From Patescibacteria group bacterium (lineage in GTDB: Bacteria > Patescibacteriota > Patescibacteriia > Magasanikbacterales > UBA922): DNA of 45,013 nt. Under the pieces are notes generated by a model that saw only the letters and a list, made by a program, of their open reading frames with translations, made no database searches and was not told where the DNA came from. Positions within the stretch are counted from its first letter, which is position 1; each line of letters starts with the position of its first letter. A program made the position numbers and the translations under genes. The DNA is taken from NCBI GenBank assembly GCA_028687045.1, contig JAQUAW010000007.1, forward strand, positions 1 to 45,013, read 5' to 3'. Of this stretch, positions 36,560 through 45,013 are shown one piece after another.

Positions 36560-36568
36560 ATTTGAACT

Positions 36569-37264
36569 CTAAAATATCTCAAACTTAATATTTTTCATAT
36601 CAACATCGCTATCAATCAATAATTTACGAATATCTTTGACCATGTCTGGACTGCCACAAAGGTAGAATTGATTATTTTTTTTGTCTGTTATTTTTGATGG
36701 TAAGTGTGCACTCACACGTCCAGTGTTTCCCTTCCAATTTTCACTAGGTCTGGACAATGTAAAATCAAAAGAAAAATTTGTATATTTATTTGATAATTCT
36801 TCTAATTCTTTTATATAAAAAATATCTTCTTCATATCTAATACCAAATAGTAGATAGATTTTACTTTTGTGTGCATAATCTTCCAGAGAAGTTCTCAGCA
36901 TTGAAACAATCGGAGCAATACCACTACCAGTTGCGACATAAGTTCTTTCAACGTCATCTTCGTTTATTATGAAATGTCCCATTGGATCAGAAATCTTTAT
37001 GTTTTCTCCGACAGTGATATTTTTGAAAATTTCAGAGGCTTCACCACCTGCTAAACATTTGATACACAAGTCTATTGTTTCGTCACTTGGTTTAGAAAAA
37101 ATAGAGTACGATCTTTTCAGATTTTCAAAGAAAATTTGCAAAAATTGACCTGGCTTAAAATCATAATTAGCTGGTTTTTTTAGTTGAAAATATAGTGTAT
37201 CAATATTAAGATTTTCTTTTTTTATGATGTTGGTTTGGTATGTGTTTATAGTCATATTATCCAC
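36569..37264 (-). CDS. FAD/NAD(P)-binding ferredoxin reductase-type oxidoreductase
   Basis: RSYSIFSKPSD, TYVATGSGIAPIVSMLR, FYLCGSPDMVKDI. Confidence 0.9.
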   Translation of the reverse strand: MDNMTINTYQTNIIKKENLNIDTLYFQLKKPANYDFKPGQFLQIFFENLKRSYSIFSKPSDETIDLCIKCLAGGEASEIFKNITVGENIKISDPMGHFIINEDDVERTYVATGSGIAPIVSMLRTSLEDYAHKSKIYLLFGIRYEEDIFYIKELEELSNKYTNFSFDFTLSRPSENWKGNTGRVSAHLPSKITDKKNNQFYLCGSPDMVKDIRKLLIDSDVDMKNIKFEIF

Positions 37265-37360
37265 AATTTGACAATGATTTAAAAATGATATATCATACCA
37301 CCCAAGTATAATATATCTTTTACTTATTAACCCATTTTTGGGATATAAAATTTATTTAAT

Positions 37361-37768
37361 ATGATTAGCATCAATCGACAAAGTGACTATGCTATACAAT
37401 TGGTTGTAGCTTTATCCAAAGTTAGTGAAAAAGCTCCATTAAGTCTCAAGAAATTCTCTACAGATAGTAACATATCTTTTCTCTTTTTGCAACGTATTGC
37501 TAGATCACTAAAAAATGCAAAAATGATTGATTCTACCAGAGGTATGTATGGTGGTTATTTTTTAGTAAAAGATATTAAAAAAATCACTGTCAAAGAAGTT
37601 ATGGAAGCTGTAGAAGGACCTTTTGGAGTAACAGCGTGCTTTCGAGGTCATGTTTGTCCTCGTGCTAAGACTTGTACTGCCAAACAAGTTTTGAATAGTC
37701 TAAATCTGCAATTAGAAAAAATTTTATCTAACATGGTTATCGCTGATTATATTGTTAAATCCAAATAA
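37361..37768 (+). CDS. Rrf2-family regulator with three cysteines (IscR-like)
   Basis: MISINRQSDYAIQLVVALSK...ACFRGHVCPRAKTCTAKQVL. Confidence 0.9.
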   Translation: MISINRQSDYAIQLVVALSKVSEKAPLSLKKFSTDSNISFLFLQRIARSLKNAKMIDSTRGMYGGYFLVKDIKKITVKEVMEAVEGPFGVTACFRGHVCPRAKTCTAKQVLNSLNLQLEKILSNMVIADYIVKSK

Positions 37769-37773
37769 AAGAT

Positions 37774-39036
37774 ATGTCTTTCCCTCAAAAACCTGAAAAC
37801 AAAAGAACAGTTTATTTTGATCACGCTGCTACTACTTATGTAGCTCCAGAAGTTGTCAAAGAAATGATGCCTTATTTTTCAGATATTTATGCCAATCCTT
37901 CTGGTTTGTACGCAATTGGTCGTGAAGTAAATGGTGCTCTTGAAGATGCTCGTCGTCGTGTCGCCCAAATTTTGCATGCTTTGCCAGATACTATATTTTT
38001 TACTGGTGGCGGCACTGAGTCAGACAATATGGCTATTTTTGGTGTAGTTCGTAAACACGAAAAAAATGGCAAGCATATTATTACTACTAAAATTGAACAT
38101 CATGCAGTTCTATACCCTTTTGAATATTTAGAAAAACATGGATTTGAAGTGACTTATCTGGAAACCGATGAATTTGGTTTTGTTAGTGCTAAACAAGTCA
38201 AAGAAGCTCTTCGCGCTGATACAATTCTTATTTCCATAATGTATGCCAACAATGAAATTGGGACAGTAGAACCAATTGCCGAAATTGGTCGTGAACTTTT
38301 GAAATGGAGAAAAGACAATAATACTAAATATCCATATTTTCATACTGATGCTTGCCAAGCTGCAGGAGCTTTTGATCTTGATGTTGAAAAATTACATGTA
38401 GATCTCATGACAATCAATGCTAGTAAAATTTATGGTCCAAAAGGTGTTGGAATTCTATATAAAAATAGAAACGTAAATATTGAAGCTATTGTTTTTGGTG
38501 GTGGACAAGAAAGAGGTTTGCGCTCTGGTACAGAAAATGTTCCTGGTATTGTTGGTTTTGCCAAAGCTCTAGAACTAGCACAAGAAAATAGGGAAGTGGA
38601 AAATAATAGATTAACTGAACTTCGTAATTATTTTTGGGATAGACTTGAAAAAGAAATTCCTAAAGTAAGATTAAATGGACCTTCTCTTGATAATTCTGAA
38701 TTACGTTTACCAAATAATTTAAATGTTTCAATTTTAGATATTGAAGGTGAAGCTCTTTTACTTTATTTAGACGAGTACGGAATTGTTTGTTCTACTGGTT
38801 CTGCTTGTACTTCTGAGTCACTTGATCCGTCTCACGTCTTGCTTGCTTGTGGCTTGCCTTATGAATATGCTCACGGTAGTCTACGTTTTACACTTGGCAA
38901 AAGAACTACAAAGGAAGATGTGGATTATGCTATGACATATTTACCGGGAATTGTGGAGATTTTAAGAAAAATTTCACCGGTAAATTTGAAAATGGATGTT
39001 AAGGAAAATACTCATCCGCAATATCATCAGAGGTGA
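37774..39036 (+). CDS. Cysteine desulfurase (IscS/NifS)
   Basis: VYFDHAATTYVAPEV..., HHAVLYPFEYL, TDACQAAGAFDLDV, ASKIYGPKGVGILY, GIVCSTGSACTS. Confidence 0.96.
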   Translation: MSFPQKPENKRTVYFDHAATTYVAPEVVKEMMPYFSDIYANPSGLYAIGREVNGALEDARRRVAQILHALPDTIFFTGGGTESDNMAIFGVVRKHEKNGKHIITTKIEHHAVLYPFEYLEKHGFEVTYLETDEFGFVSAKQVKEALRADTILISIMYANNEIGTVEPIAEIGRELLKWRKDNNTKYPYFHTDACQAAGAFDLDVEKLHVDLMTINASKIYGPKGVGILYKNRNVNIEAIVFGGGQERGLRSGTENVPGIVGFAKALELAQENREVENNRLTELRNYFWDRLEKEIPKVRLNGPSLDNSELRLPNNLNVSILDIEGEALLLYLDEYGIVCSTGSACTSESLDPSHVLLACGLPYEYAHGSLRFTLGKRTTKEDVDYAMTYLPGIVEILRKISPVNLKMDVKENTHPQYHQR

Positions 39037-39043
39037 GGTCAAT

Positions 39044-39533
39044 AATCCCGAACCCGAGGAACGAGGGAAGGGATCTGTAGACTCTGTCAATATTCAAAAC
39101 CATAACAAAGCATTTTTATGATGAGAAAAGGCTATTATGTATATTTGTTAAGTAGTCTTAGTGGTGTATTTTATGTAGGATATACAGATAGTTTGACAGA
39201 TAGAATAAGAAAACATAAAAATGGTTTTTATGAGAATGCTTTTACAAAAAAATATAAAGTGAATAGATTAATTTATTGGGAAGTGTATAATAGTCAAGAT
39301 GAAGCGTTAGTAAGAGAACAAAAATTAAAAAAACTTTCACGAACAAATAAAATAAAACTGATAGAACAATTTAACCCACATAAAAATGATTTATTCAAAG
39401 ATGTTGAATTATTAGGTAAATTGAATTTTTATAAATAATTTTTCTAGATAAACTTTTAGAATCAATTAACGTAAATTTTTCTGATGAGATTAATTTAAGA
39501 AAGATCCCTCTCTGTCCTTCGGCAGTTCGGGAT
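39044..39533 (+). repeat. Long palindromic element carrying the GIY-YIG ORF
   Basis: Left arm aatcccgaacccgaggaacgagggaagggatctgtagactctgt; right part ttttagaatcaattaacgt...gaaagatccctctctgtccttcggcagttcgggatg. Confidence 0.85.
39118..39438 (+). CDS. GIY-YIG nuclease domain protein
   Basis: YYVYLLSSLSGVFYVGYTDSLTDRIRKHKNG...EALVREQKLKKLSR. Confidence 0.93.
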   Translation: MMRKGYYVYLLSSLSGVFYVGYTDSLTDRIRKHKNGFYENAFTKKYKVNRLIYWEVYNSQDEALVREQKLKKLSRTNKIKLIEQFNPHKNDLFKDVELLGKLNFYK

Positions 39534-39544
39534 GAGGATATTAT

Positions 39545-40204
39545 ATGACAAATACAACAGGCGCAAAAATTCAAGACAAACAAGGTAATACTTGGCTCTA
39601 TTCAGATACAGTAAAAGATCATTTCTTCAATCCACGTAATATTCTTTTTTCTGGTGAAGAAGATAAATATGATGCTGATGCTACGGGACGTGTTGGTTCT
39701 CCAGCTTGTGGTGATGAGATGGTCATTTGGTTGAAAATTGATCCAAAAACTGAAAAAATAATAGAATGCAAATGGCAAACTTTTGGTTGTGGTAGTGCTA
39801 TTGCTTCTACCTCTATGCTTTCGGTTATGCTTTCTGAAAATGGGGGAATGACTCTTGATCAAGCTTTGAAAATAAAGCCTCAACATATTATGGAACGTCT
39901 TGGTGGTTTGCCAAATAGAAAGATTCATTGTTCAGTCTTAGGTGACAAAGCTTTGCAAGCTGCTATCAATGATTGGTATCGAAAAACTGGTCAACATAAC
40001 AAGATTATTACTACTGGTGCCAAAATTATTGATAAAGAATTGAATATTACAGATCATGATATTGAAGAAGCTGTTCTTGAAGGTGCTAAGACTCTTGAAG
40101 ATGTTCAGAAAAAATTAAAAGTAGGTGTAGCTACGCCGGAAGCAATTCCTGAGATTGAACAGCTGATTAGGTTTTATTCGGAGAAGTATTATGGGGCGGA
40201 ATAG
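39545..40204 (+). CDS. Fe-S cluster assembly scaffold, NifU/IscU-like with C-terminal BFD-like region
   Basis: VKDHFFNPRNILF, GSPACGDEMVIWLKID, WQTFGCGSAIASTSM, RKIHCSVLGDKALQAAINDWYRK. Confidence 0.93.
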   Translation: MTNTTGAKIQDKQGNTWLYSDTVKDHFFNPRNILFSGEEDKYDADATGRVGSPACGDEMVIWLKIDPKTEKIIECKWQTFGCGSAIASTSMLSVMLSENGGMTLDQALKIKPQHIMERLGGLPNRKIHCSVLGDKALQAAINDWYRKTGQHNKIITTGAKIIDKELNITDHDIEEAVLEGAKTLEDVQKKLKVGVATPEAIPEIEQLIRFYSEKYYGAE

Positions 40205-40214
40205 GTGGTACAAT

Positions 40215-40362
40215 AATCCCGAACTGGCGAAGCACAGAGAGGGATCTGTAGACTCTGTGAACTTTTAATCAAATAAAAAACTATCAGAATCAATTAACGT
40301 AAATTTTTTCTAAGAAGTTTATTCTTAGGAAAGATCCCTACATGTATTCTCATGTCGGGATT
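40215..40362 (+). repeat. Two-armed palindromic element
   Basis: aatcccgaactggcgaagcacagagagggatctgtagactctgtgaac...agaatcaattaacgt...gatccctacatgtattctcatgtcgggatt. Confidence 0.88.
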
Positions 40363-40374
40363 GACTGTAACCCT

Positions 40375-40668
40375 ATGCAAAAATTAACCAAAGATTTAAT
40401 TATAAAACAATTAGAAACAGTAATAGACCCTCACATCGGCCTAGATATTTGGACGCTTGGTTTTATTTACGAAATAAATATCAAAGATGATAAGAGTGTT
40501 CATATTTTGATGACTTTGACAACTCCAATGTGCCCTTTAGATGGTGATATCAAAGATATGATAAAAGATGCTTTGGCTGAAATTGGTGTGGAAAATGTAG
40601 AAGTAGAGAAGACCTTCGATCCACCTTGGACTCCGCCGGAGGCTTTGCGAAGGATGATGGGTGTTTGA
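40375..40668 (+). CDS. DUF59/MIP18-family metal-sulfur cluster assembly factor
   Basis: MQKLTKDLIIKQLETVIDPHIGLDIWTLGFIYEI...TTPMCPLDGDI...DPPWTPPEALRRM. Track start at 40342 lies in the repeat. Confidence 0.9.
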   Translation: MQKLTKDLIIKQLETVIDPHIGLDIWTLGFIYEINIKDDKSVHILMTLTTPMCPLDGDIKDMIKDALAEIGVENVEVEKTFDPPWTPPEALRRMMGV

Positions 40669-40675
40669 TTACAAA

Positions 40676-40823
40676 AATCCCGAACTGGCGAAGCACAGAG
40701 AGGGATCTGTGGACCCTGTGAACTATGAATCTAAAAATATCTTTTAGAATCAATTAACGTTAAAAATTAATTAAAAAAATTCTACTTAGGAAAGATCCCT
40801 ATATGTATTCTCATGTCGGGATT
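40676..40823 (+). repeat. Two-armed palindromic element
   Basis: aatcccgaactggcgaagcacagagagggatctgtggaccctgtgaac...agaatcaattaacgt...gatccctatatgtattctcatgtcgggatt. Confidence 0.88.
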
Positions 40824-40835
40824 GACTGTAACCTT

Positions 40836-41132
40836 ATGCCAAAAAAAATAGAAGTTTGTTGTGGTGGGACATGTTTGGGAAGAAAGTCTGATCAAATATT
40901 TGACTATTTACAAAATGAATACAAAGATACCGATACTGCCGTTCACATGTGTAGTTGTTTAGGTCGTTGCAAAAAAGGACCAAACATTTTAGTTGATGAG
41001 ACAAAAGTTTATCATTACAGCAAAATCCGAACTATCAAAGAAAGTATTGAAAATAATGAAGGTGAGCAGTATAATAGATATGACAATGAAGAAAAACTTG
41101 ATTTAGCAAGTGATTTTCTTGGCGATCTCTAA
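40836..41132 (+). CDS. Thioredoxin-like [2Fe-2S] ferredoxin
   Basis: MPKKIEVCCGGTCLGRKS...VHMCSCLGRCKKGPNILVD. Track start at 40803 lies in the repeat. Confidence 0.88.
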   Translation: MPKKIEVCCGGTCLGRKSDQIFDYLQNEYKDTDTAVHMCSCLGRCKKGPNILVDETKVYHYSKIRTIKESIENNEGEQYNRYDNEEKLDLASDFLGDL

Positions 41133-41136
41133 CGTC

Positions 41137-41310
41137 AATCCCGAACCCGAGGTACGAGGGAAGGGATCTGTAGACCCTGTGAACTTTGAATTATTTAATA
41201 AACGTCTTTTAGGGTCATACAAAAACATATTAATTAAAAAAGTTTTAATTTAAGAAACCTGCCTGCCGGCAGGCAGGGATTCCTCTCTGTTCAATCGGTA
41301 GATCGGGATG
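41137..41310 (+). repeat. Degenerate two-armed palindromic element with embedded 20-bp perfect palindrome
   Basis: aatcccgaacccgaggtacgagggaagggatctgtagaccctgtgaac...cctgcctgccggcaggcagg (41258-41277)...gatcgggatga. Confidence 0.75.
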
Positions 41311-41320
41311 ACAAAAAAAT

Positions 41321-41623
41321 ATGGAAGAAAAAGAACCAAAAATGCCAATAAACTTTGACACTCTGCCAGAAGATATCTCTATGAAGATTAGAGCTGGTGG
41401 CAAGATTCGACGCATTGTCGTGGACAGAGAAGCCTGTATTGGCGCTCAATCTTGCGTGGTAGTTGCCCCAGGAGTATTTCAAATGGATGATGATAACTTA
41501 GCTTATGTGACAGATCCAAATGGTGAAGATGAAGATACTGTCATGCTTGGTGCTCAATCCTGTCCTGTATTAGCTGTTCATCTTTATGATGAAGAGGGGA
41601 ATCAGATTTTTCCGGAAGAATAA
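41321..41623 (+). CDS. Ferredoxin
   Basis: VVDREACIGAQSCVVVAPGVFQMDDDNLAYV...GAQSCPVLAVHLYDEEG. Confidence 0.85.
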   Translation: MEEKEPKMPINFDTLPEDISMKIRAGGKIRRIVVDREACIGAQSCVVVAPGVFQMDDDNLAYVTDPNGEDEDTVMLGAQSCPVLAVHLYDEEGNQIFPEE

Positions 41624-41655
41624 AGTGCATAAAAACATTAAAACATTAAAACATA

Positions 41656-41686
41656 AAAACACCTACGAAAGGTGTTTTTGTTTTTT
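41656..41686 (+). terminator. Intrinsic terminator at the end of the Fe-S gene array
   Basis: aaaacacctacgaaaggtgtttttgtttttt. Confidence 0.75.
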
Positions 41687-41811
41687 ATGTCCTTTTACAA
41701 AAGCTAATCTAACTTTCATAAAAGGGGGTGGGCTGCGACTGTGTTGCGCGGCCCGTGGTTCGTTGGTACTCGTTTTGGTTGCAGAGCACGTGAACATCCC
41801 CCTCGTGTAGT

Positions 41812-42141
41812 TCAATGGCTGTTGAGACCCGTGATGAGGTAGGTCGATGCCTCCATCACTGGCACGTCGTAGTCTCGCGGGTCATGGAATTTACGCGTCA
41901 AGAGGAGCGACTTCGGGGCTCCATTCTCGTCGTGATTCAGCTTGTACTCCCAGATACCCCGGAACCATGTGGTGGTGCGATTGCCACCACCATTCTGTCT
42001 CCATCCAATCGTCAGGTTTCCGATCAGGTCTACGTCGCTGTAGTCATGACTACCGACGACGTGACCCTTCTTTCCACGGTTTTCGTGGATTTTACATCCA
42101 CTAAACCGAACTTCTCGGAGTTCTTTTTCTTCAACGCTCAA
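41812..42141 (-). CDS. GC-rich hypothetical protein (109 aa from the TTG at 42141)
   Basis: AGGAGG at 42149-42154, 7 nt before TTG at 42141; LSVEEKELREVRFSGCKIHENRG...TYLITGLNSH*. The track start at 42195 is also TTG but has no visible SD. Confidence 0.65.
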   Translation of the reverse strand: MSVEEKELREVRFSGCKIHENRGKKGHVVGSHDYSDVDLIGNLTIGWRQNGGGNRTTTWFRGIWEYKLNHDENGAPKSLLLTRKFHDPRDYDVPVMEASTYLITGLNSH

Positions 42142-42225
42142 AATTGCACCTCCTGGCCAACGAAATCTCTCGTGAGTAACTATCGCACTATGCAATTGCT
42201 ACCACACGAGAAGACACTAGATTTA

Positions 42226-42252
42226 ATCATATTATTATTATTATTATGTCAA
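42226..42252 (-). promoter_or_regulatory. Promoter with (ATT)5 spacer tract
   Basis: Minus: TTGACA (42252-42247), TAA-repeat spacer of 15 bp, TATGAT (42231-42226). Confidence 0.5.
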
Positions 42253-42310
42253 GTATTCATATGAACAACTCGTAAAATGTAAGCATTGCTAACTAATTTT
42301 TTTGTATATC

Positions 42311-42345
42311 AAAAAACCAACCTTTTCCAAGATTGGTTTTAGCTT
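42311..42345 (-). terminator. Intrinsic terminator downstream of clpB
   Basis: Minus: aaaaccaatcttggaaaaggttggttttttg. Confidence 0.7.
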
Positions 42346-42411
42346 TTCCCGCGTAGACGGGTCCGCCTTGGGTGGGCAGGCCTTTTTGGCCTTTCTAGCA
42401 TTACAAGCCTT

Positions 42412-45013
42412 TTAGGCCTTTATCTCAATCTCACCCTTCACCACTTCAATTTTCACCTCACTACCTTCATGAACCTTTTTTTCTACTATTTGCATAGCTA
42501 ATTTATTTAGAAGCTCTGTCTGAAGCACACGTTTTAGAGGACGTGCTCCAAGATTTTCATCAAAACCTTTTTTGGCAAGCCAGTCTTTGGCTTTGTTAGA
42601 AATCTTGATAGAAATTTTTTGTTTTTTGAGACGTTTTTCAATTGCCAAAATTTGTAAATCTACTATTTGGCGAATTTGTTTTTCGTTTAGAGAATGGAAA
42701 ACAATAATATCGTCAATACGATTCAAAAATTCTGGTTTGAATTGTTCTTTCAGAGCTGACATGACAGCCTTATTTACTTTATTATTATTTTTATCTTTAT
42801 CTTTTTTGTTGTCACTAGTTTCAAAACCAAATTCTCCTTTTTTACCCATAGACATTATAATATCACTAGCAATATTACTTGTCATAATTATCACAGTATT
42901 TTTGAAATTCACTTTGCGACCTTTGGCATCTGTCAGATGTCCATCTTCCAGAATTTGGAGCATTATATTGAAAGTATCTGGGTGTGCTTTTTCTATTTCA
43001 TCAAATAGAATTACTGAATATGGTTTTCTTCGTACTATTTCTGTCAATTGTCCACCTTCATCAAAGCCAACATAGCCAGGAGGGGAACCAATCATCTTGC
43101 TTACCGCGTGTTTTTCCATATATTCTGTCATATCTACGCGTATTAAGGCTTCTTCATCATTGAACAAAAATTCTGCAAGAGCTTTGGCTAATTCAGTTTT
43201 TCCTACACCAGTTGGCCCCATGAAAATAAAAGAACCGATAGGACGTTTTTCTTCAGCAATACCAGCTCGACTACGACGAATAGCATTGGAGACCGATTGT
43301 ATAGCTTCTTCTTGTCCGATGACACGTTTGGTGATTTCTTTTTCCATTTTGGCAAGTTTTATTACTTCATCTTCCAACATTTTGTTTAGTGGAATGCCTG
43401 TCCAACGAGAAACCACGCGGGCAATATCTTCTTCTGTCACTTCTTCTTTGAGAATGCTGTTTGTCTTTTGTAAATCAGCCAATTTCATTTCATATTTTTT
43501 GATAGCTTTTTCTATCATAGGAATTTTACCATAACGAAGCTCAGCCACTTTTTGCAAGTCACCTTTACGTTCTTCTATTTCCGAGTTTTGTTTTAGTTTG
43601 TCTATTTCTTTTTTGTGTTCACGGATTTTGGTAATAATATCTTTTTCATTAGTCCATTGCATTTCTATTTCTTTACTTTGATCTTTCAAATTAGCCAGTT
43701 CTTCTTTCAATTTTTGTTCGCGTTCTTTACTTTCATTGTCAGTTTCTTTTTTGAGTGCTTTTAGTTCAATTTCTATTTTCATTATTTGACGTTTCATTTT
43801 ATCCAGATTGTCTGGCATTGAGTCTATTTGCATTTTTAGAGCACTAGCCGCTTCATCAATAAGATCAATCGCTTTGTCTGGTAATTGTCTGTCGCTGATA
43901 TAACGATTGGAAAGTTGGACAGAAGAAACAATAGCTGGATCAGTAATACGTACGCCATGATGAACTTCATATTTTTCTTTGATACCACGCAAAATTGCGA
44001 TAGCATCTTCTGTTTTTGGTTCTAGAACTAAGACTGGTTGGAAACGACGTTCAAACGCAGCATCTTTTTCAATATGTTTTTGGTATTCTTTGATAGTTGT
44101 TGCACCTACTACATGCATTTCACCACGAGCTAGGCCTGGTTTTAGCATGTTTGAAGCGTCTACAGCGCCTTCAGAGCTACCAGCACCCACAATAGTGTGT
44201 AATTCATCAATAAACAAAATTATTTTGCCTTGGGCTTCTGTTACTTCTTTGATTACAGCTTTGAAACGTTCTTCAAATTCACCTCTAAATTTGGTACCAG
44301 CGAGTAGGGAACCGATGTCCAAAGAAATGATTTCTTTGTTTTTCAAATTTTCTGGCACATCTCCATTGACGATTCTTTGAGCCAAGCCTTCGACAACCGC
44401 TGTTTTACCAACGCCAGGTTCACCAATAAGCACTGGATTATTTTTTGTTCTGCGAGTAAGTACTTGCATGACACGACGAATCTCATCGTCACGACCAATG
44501 ACTGGATCAAGTTTTTCTTTGCGAGCACGTTCGGTCAAATTGATACCATATTTTTCAAGAGCCTGATATTTGCTTTCTGGTTCCGGACTATCAACTCGTT
44601 GATTGCCACGAATGTCTTTTAGAACATTTAGAATATCTTGGTATTGTACTTTTTGACGAGAGAGGGCGTCACTAATAGGGTTTTTGTTAGTCAAAAAAGC
44701 AAGAAGTAAATGTTCAACACTAATAAATTCATCGTGCATTTTCTTGGCTTCATTATCAGCATTTTGTAAAATAAAAATCATGGCTTGGCCAAGCGTTACT
44801 TGTCCAATATTACGATTTTCCGGCATTGCTTGTTTTGGAATGGCATTTATCATTTCTTGAACTTCAGTCTTTAGCTGTTCAATATTGACATTGAGTTTTT
44901 TGAAAATAGAAACAACAACACCTTCACTTTGATTGAGTAAGCTCAAAAATAAATGAGGTGGTTCTATTTGTGTTTGGCTATTTTGGTTGGCAATGCTTTG
45001 CGAATTTTGAATA
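42412..45013 (-). CDS. clpB: ATP-dependent chaperone ClpB, 5' end beyond window
   Basis: Two AAA+ domains ([26 protein letters not shown]), coiled-coil M domain; frame stays open past 44946 to 45012 ([28 protein letters not shown]). Confidence 0.95.
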   Translation of the reverse strand, partial: IQNSQSIANQNSQTQIEPPHLFLSLLNQSEGVVVSIFKKLNVNIEQLKTEVQEMINAIPKQAMPENRNIGQVTLGQAMIFILQNADNEAKKMHDEFISVEHLLLAFLTNKNPISDALSRQKVQYQDILNVLKDIRGNQRVDSPEPESKYQALEKYGINLTERARKEKLDPVIGRDDEIRRVMQVLTRRTKNNPVLIGEPGVGKTAVVEGLAQRIVNGDVPENLKNKEIISLDIGSLLAGTKFRGEFEERFKAVIKEVTEAQGKIILFIDELHTIVGAGSSEGAVDASNMLKPGLARGEMHVVGATTIKEYQKHIEKDAAFERRFQPVLVLEPKTEDAIAILRGIKEKYEVHHGVRITDPAIVSSVQLSNRYISDRQLPDKAIDLIDEAASALKMQIDSMPDNLDKMKRQIMKIEIELKALKKETDNESKEREQKLKEELANLKDQSKEIEMQWTNEKDIITKIREHKKEIDKLKQNSEIEERKGDLQKVAELRYGKIPMIEKAIKKYEMKLADLQKTNSILKEEVTEEDIARVVSRWTGIPLNKMLEDEVIKLAKMEKEITKRVIGQEEAIQSVSNAIRRSRAGIAEEKRPIGSFIFMGPTGVGKTELAKALAEFLFNDEEALIRVDMTEYMEKHAVSKMIGSPPGYVGFDEGGQLTEIVRRKPYSVILFDEIEKAHPDTFNIMLQILEDGHLTDAKGRKVNFKNTVIIMTSNIASDIIMSMGKKGEFGFETSDNKKDKDKNNNKVNKAVMSALKEQFKPEFLNRIDDIIVFHSLNEKQIRQIVDLQILAIEKRLKKQKISIKISNKAKDWLAKKGFDENLGARPLKRVLQTELLNKLAMQIVEKKVHEGSEVKIEVVKGEIEIKA

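Noticed and set aside
36408-41310. CRISPR array made of the regularly spaced repeats
   Set aside because: Units are ~150 bp two-armed palindromes separated by complete Fe-S genes, with no spacer-sized unique segments and no cas genes.
42572-43075. Plus-strand ORFs across 42.5-44.6 kb
   Set aside because: Antisense shadows of clpB.

Overview
AT-rich 45 kb bacterial chromosome segment. Gene content and style (many small membrane or lipoproteins, a group I intron in a tRNA, simple Fe-S assembly genes, dense palindromic intergenic repeats) suggest a Candidate Phyla Radiation (Patescibacteria)-like genome; this placement is inference. Recognisable genes: mscL, lgt, an MJ0619/Tes-like radical SAM gene with an ICMT-like methyltransferase, Ltp-type surface lipoprotein, dus, GT2 and GT39-like glycosyltransferases, folD, ferric-reductase-like oxidoreductase, hemerythrin, NUDIX, DUF4349, MarR-ABC cassette, ArsR-thioredoxin-permease cassette, M23 peptidase, glutaredoxin, uppS, an Fe-S assembly cluster (Rrf2, cysteine desulfurase, NifU/IscU-like, DUF59, ferredoxins) and clpB (truncated at window end). 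Main finds: (1) a cobalamin riboswitch with terminator and a plausible antiterminator pairing, upstream of a DUF4430 (transcobalamin C-terminal-like) gene; (2) a tRNA-Asn(GUU) split by a 476-nt group I intron in the anticodon loop; (3) a family of two-armed palindromic elements in the gaps around the Fe-S genes, one of which carries a GIY-YIG nuclease ORF between its arms; (4) an Ltp gene flanked by ~60-bp inverted repeats; (5) an in-frame palindromic insertion in dus, plus a truncated duplicate of the dus 5' end. All coordinates and alignments were read by eye; no folding or database search was run.
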